Source: RYN-433 sp036558265 | GTDB taxonomy: Bacteria; Planctomycetota; Phycisphaerae; Tepidisphaerales; Tepidisphaeraceae | Assembly (NCBI GenBank): GCA_036558265.1 | Contig: DATBFY010000296.1 | Span: forward strand, 1-7,422 | Direction of reading: 5' to 3' | Length of the DNA: 7,422 bases | Part shown: piece after piece, positions 5,179 through 7,422 of the stretch | How the letters are laid out: each line of letters starts with the position of its first letter | Numbering within the stretch: the first letter of the stretch is position 1 | The notes under the pieces: generated by a model | What the model was told of the DNA's origin: nothing | Databases searched by the model: none | What the model saw: the letters and a program-made list of their open reading frames with translations, nothing else | Made by a program: the position numbers and the translations under genes

Positions 5179-5514
5179 TCACCCGAGCATCCCCGGCGGC
5201 AACCCCATCTCCTGCGCCCTCTTCCGCATCTCTTCCTGCATCATGGCTCCCGCTCTCGCCTGGGCGGCGTTGACGGCGGCGATGATCACGTCCTCGAGCA
5301 TCTCCGTGTCGTTCACGTCGATCTTCGCCTTATCTATCTTGATCTTAACGAGTTCCAGCTTGCCGTTGACGGTGGCTTGGACCATGCCGGCGCCGGCGTC
5401 GGCGGTGACGGTCTTTTTCGCCATCTCCCCCTGGAGGCGCTCCATCTCCCCCTTCATCTTCTGGGCCTGGTTCATGATGTCGCCCAGGTTCATGTTTTTC
5501 AGGGAGTCGAACAT
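5179..5514 (-). CDS. ybaB: YbaB/EbfC family nucleoid-associated protein
   Basis: This 111-residue protein has the family architecture: an N-terminal helix MFDSLKNMNLGDIMNQAQKM running to KKTVTADAGAGMV at about residue 45, a strand pair VQATVNGKLELVKIKID (45-61), the acidic turn DVNDTEMLEDVI (66-77) and a C-terminal helix AAVNAAQARAGAMMQEEM. The tail is Gly/Met/Pro rich (MGLPPGMLG). YbaB/EbfC proteins are small dimers that bind DNA and associate with the nucleoid; the gene usually follows dnaX. Here the ATG lies inside the last codons of dnaX, overlapping by 16 nt in another frame. There is no strong Shine-Dalgarno (GTAGAG only), so translation is probably coupled to dnaX and transcription comes from the dnaX promoter. 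The usual next gene, recR, is not found downstream. Confidence 0.95.
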   Translation of the reverse strand: MFDSLKNMNLGDIMNQAQKMKGEMERLQGEMAKKTVTADAGAGMVQATVNGKLELVKIKIDKAKIDVNDTEMLEDVIIAAVNAAQARAGAMMQEEMRKRAQEMGLPPGMLG

Positions 5515-7385
5515 GGCTCTACTTTTACCGGGGTGGCGTTGAACTTGTCCATGACCGAAGCGACCAGCGGGCTCTGCTTGAGCTGCTCGACCAGCTCGGG
5601 GGTGATGCGGACGGGGGGTGGGCCTGACGGGACGGGCGGCTCGACTGGCGCGGCGGGGATCGGAAGGCTTGGCCGCGATGGTGGTGCCGGTTCCGGCTCG
5701 GCAGTGGATTCGTCCACCTCGAACCGCACGCCCACCGGTTTGCCCAGGATCTTGCTCAGCCCGTCGCGGACCAGGTCCTTCTTGCCGTTGCGCTCGAGGA
5801 GCTTGGTGAAGGTCTCGTTCTTCTTCGAGTAGCGAATGACTGCTGAGCCGTCCTCGATGCCGATGAAGTCGCCGCTGGCGAGCAGCGAGTGAAGCGCCGG
5901 CCCATGAGCCTGCATGAGGTCAAGCAGCGATTTCCAGATGCCGGCGACGTCGGACTGGCCGACGGGCTCGATGTTGGTAAAGGCGTCGGCCTGGGGCGTT
6001 GGCGGGTCAGACCGGGCTTGCTGCTGGGCGAGGAGTTCCTTGAGGGACGGACCGGTGTCGTCCCAGACCTTGCCGGGACGCGGCAGGTCGTCGTCTTCGT
6101 CATCAAAAGTCAGATCCGGTGGCGCGGAGACGATCGGCGCGGTGGGAGCAGGAACCACGGGCGGGACGCCCGTGCCACCTGTTAGCGGGATGGAATCGGA
6201 ATCAGGTGCGTTTTTTTTTTGTGCGCCGTCGCCTGCCGCGGCCGGAACGGAAGCGCCGACGCGGGCGAGAAGTTCGGGGATGGGGGTGAACTGCTCGGCC
6301 AGGGTCAGGCGGACCAAGGTGGCGTCAAGGAGGGCGCGGCCGGACTGGGACTGCCGCATGTGGCGGCGGAGTTCTTCCAGGATGGTGATGTCCTGGGTGA
6401 GGTTAACCGGGTCGAAGCGGTCGGCCTGGGCGGTCAGGTCCTTGATCGAGACGCCGGGCACCTCCACGAGGTCCGACTCGGGCCCGCAGGTGCGGAGGAT
6501 CAACAGGTTGCGCAAATGATCGACCAGCGATGCGATCAGGGAGTCGGCGGACAGGCCGCGGGTGATCATCTCGCTCGACTGCGCCAGCACGTTCCTGACG
6601 TTGCCTTCGCCGATCACCTGCGCGAGGTCGAACATGAGCTGGGCCCTGGGCAACCCGAGAAGCTGCTCGATCATCTCGACGGTGAGCTTCTTCTCGCCGA
6701 CGCTCAGCAGGCGATCCAGGAGCGAGAGCGAATCGCGCATCGATCCCGCGCCGGCCTTGGCGACCAGGAGCAGCGCATCCTCCTGGGCGTCGATGCCCTC
6801 CTCTTTGACGATCTGTTTGAGGTGCCCGGCGATCTCGCGCGTGGGGATGTTGCGGAAGTCGTAGCGCTGGCAGCGTGAGAGGATGGTCTGGAGGACCTTT
6901 TCGGCCTCGGTGGTGGCGAGGATGAACTTGACGTGCTCCGGGGGCTCTTCAAGGGTCTTGAGCAGGGCGTTGAACGCCTGCTTCGAGAGCATGTGGACTT
7001 CGTCGATGATGTAGACCTTGAAGCGGCTGCGCGCCGGGCGGTAGGCGGAGTTCTCGATGATGTCGCGGACGTTATCGACGCCGGTGTTGCTGGCGGCGTC
7101 GATCTCGATGACGTCGATGTCGTCGCCGCGGGCGATGGCCTTGCAGGATTCGCACTTGCCGCAGGGCCTGGTGGTGGGGGCGTCGCTCTTCTCGCAGTTG
7201 AGGGCCTTGGCGAGGATGCGGGCCATGGAGGTCTTGCCGGTGCCGCGGGTACCGCAGAAGAGGAAGGCGTGGGCGATGCGGCCGCTCTCGATGGCGCGCT
7301 TGAGGGTCTTGGCGACGTGGTCCTGCCCGACGACCTCGTCGAAATTCTGCGACCGGTATTTGCGCGCGAGCACCGTGTACGCCAT
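5499..7385 (-). CDS. dnaX: DNA polymerase III subunits tau/gamma (clamp loader)
   Basis: This 628-residue protein is the ATPase of the clamp loader that places the sliding clamp on DNA, and in its long form (tau) links the loader to polymerase and helicase. Visible motifs: MAYTVLARKYRSQNFDEVVGQ (residues 1-21) is the classic start; Walker A GTRGTGKT 45-52; four zinc cysteines 64, 75, 78, 81; Walker B IIDEV 126-130; sensor 1 ATTE 157-160; SRC motif with the arginine finger 170-172; sensor 2 GSMRDSLSLLD 214-224. Domain III ends near residue 375 (RLTLAEQFTPIPELL). A linker rich in Pro, Ala and Asp (376-478) contains an A10 run at codons 389-392 and a palindromic repeat at 402-410. A compact C-terminal domain (480-558) follows, then a Pro-rich stretch and an end PLVASVMDKFNATPVKVEP. 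The start is fixed by homology. Confidence 0.98.
   Translation of the reverse strand: MAYTVLARKYRSQNFDEVVGQDHVAKTLKRAIESGRIAHAFLFCGTRGTGKTSMARILAKALNCEKSDAPTTRPCGKCESCKAIARGDDIDVIEIDAASNTGVDNVRDIIENSAYRPARSRFKVYIIDEVHMLSKQAFNALLKTLEEPPEHVKFILATTEAEKVLQTILSRCQRYDFRNIPTREIAGHLKQIVKEEGIDAQEDALLLVAKAGAGSMRDSLSLLDRLLSVGEKKLTVEMIEQLLGLPRAQLMFDLAQVIGEGNVRNVLAQSSEMITRGLSADSLIASLVDHLRNLLILRTCGPESDLVEVPGVSIKDLTAQADRFDPVNLTQDITILEELRRHMRQSQSGRALLDATLVRLTLAEQFTPIPELLARVGASVPAAAGDGAQKKNAPDSDSIPLTGGTGVPPVVPAPTAPIVSAPPDLTFDDEDDDLPRPGKVWDDTGPSLKELLAQQQARSDPPTPQADAFTNIEPVGQSDVAGIWKSLLDLMQAHGPALHSLLASGDFIGIEDGSAVIRYSKKNETFTKLLERNGKKDLVRDGLSKILGKPVGVRFEVDESTAEPEPAPPSRPSLPIPAAPVEPPVPSGPPPVRITPELVEQLKQSPLVASVMDKFNATPVKVEPCSTP
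6156..6174. repeat. REP-like palindrome inserted in frame in dnaX
   Basis: CACGGGCG-GGA-CGCCCGTG is a perfect 8-bp inverted repeat with a 3-nt loop, flanked by GG/CC (AACCACGG to CGTGCCACC). On the minus strand the wider unit GGTGGCACGGGCGTCCCGCC encodes TGGTGVPPV (residues 402-410) of DnaX; the opposite strand encodes HGRDARAT. I recognise this unit as a highly dispersed repeat in planctomycete genomes, normally intergenic. Its presence in the disordered linker of an essential gene, in frame and without a stop, shows a tolerated insertion or a co-opted sequence. Confidence 0.75.
6211..6220 (-). promoter_or_regulatory. A10 slippage site in dnaX (candidate tau/gamma switch)
   Basis: On the coding strand dnaX reads CAA AAA AAA AAC (codons 389-392), ten A residues that include the slippery heptamer A AAA AAC in the correct frame. 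A -1 ribosomal shift, or RNA with one extra A, reaches TGA at 6204-6202 and gives about 394 residues. Loss of one A reaches TAA at 6184-6182 and gives about 400 residues. Both end just after domain III. E. coli makes gamma by ribosomal -1 frameshifting at A AAA AAG, and Thermus thermophilus by transcriptional slippage on an A9 run. The upstream AGGCGA is only a weak Shine-Dalgarno-like enhancer. Downstream, CACCTG (6208-6203) can pair with CAGGTG (6181-6176), directly followed by the REP-like hairpin. Confidence 0.7.
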
Positions 7386-7393
7386 GGCGGGGG

Positions 7394-7422
7394 ATTATAG
7401 TGGGGGCGGAAGACCTGACCAA
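7394..7422 (-). promoter_or_regulatory. dnaX promoter, predicting a near-leaderless mRNA
   Basis: The minus strand has a perfect -10 box TATAAT at 7399-7394 and TTGGTC at 7422-7417, separated by exactly 17 nt; the -35 matches the consensus TTGACA in its first three positions. The expected transcription start is near 7387, only about 2 nt before the ATG at 7385. No Shine-Dalgarno precedes the ATG (CCCCGCC). The window ends at the -35, so upstream elements are not visible. Confidence 0.6.

Noticed and set aside
5889..6878. Long plus-strand frames opposite dnaX
   Set aside because: They are antisense to well-conserved DnaX motifs; the HGRDARAT stretch is the translation of the palindromic repeat.
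1..7422. CRISPR array, tRNA, rRNA, integrase or transposase gene
   Set aside because: I saw no regularly spaced repeats, no tRNA cloverleaf or rRNA-like stretch, and no recombinase motifs on either strand.

Overview
The window looks like chromosomal DNA from a GC-rich planctomycete, most likely from or near the Phycisphaerae. Three signs point there. One is a small two-helix membrane protein ending in a CxRCGYDLRATPxxCPECG zinc ribbon, which is common in planctomycete short membrane proteins. Another is the GGCACGGGCGTCCCGCCCGTG palindrome inside dnaX, a type of dispersed repeat I associate with planctomycete genomes. The third is a set of AT-rich and GC-rich intergenic repeats occurring several times in 7.4 kb. 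The assignment is an inference from these signs, not from a database search.

Layout, left to right. 1-79 (-): the first 26 codons of a gene with a strong ribosome binding site, tentatively a PilT/PilU-like ATPase. 207-434 (+): a small single-helix membrane protein whose 3' end seems frameshifted and then runs into a repeat. 396-867: repeat copy A, then sparse DNA with a weak small ORF and a strong hairpin. 868-1323 (-): the zinc-ribbon membrane protein. 1354-1903: repeat copy B, then a 459-bp segment bounded by perfect 19-bp inverted repeats, with no convincing gene. 1976-3496 (-): an exported alpha/beta hydrolase with an ambiguous start and a possible overlapping leader ORF. 3525-3788: composite repeat copy C. 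3812-4894 (-): a Tat-exported GH5 glycoside hydrolase. 5068-5154 (+): a 28-residue single-helix membrane peptide. 5179-5514 (-): ybaB/ebfC. 5499-7385 (-): dnaX, with a promoter at the window edge that predicts an almost leaderless transcript.

The housekeeping core is the dnaX-ybaB pair, which overlaps by 16 nt as in many bacteria; recR, often third in that operon, is absent here. The rest is accessory: two secreted enzymes and small membrane proteins separated by repeats. The most interesting signal is in dnaX. A run of ten A residues lies exactly after clamp-loader domain III. Slippage in either direction meets a stop within 3 to 10 codons, which would make a gamma-like short form of about 394 or 400 residues beside the 628-residue tau. 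A dispersed palindromic repeat sits in frame just downstream.

The second strongest signal is the repeat family. Its central hairpin keeps pairing through compensatory changes between copies, and two copies end about 30 bp upstream of minus-strand start codons.
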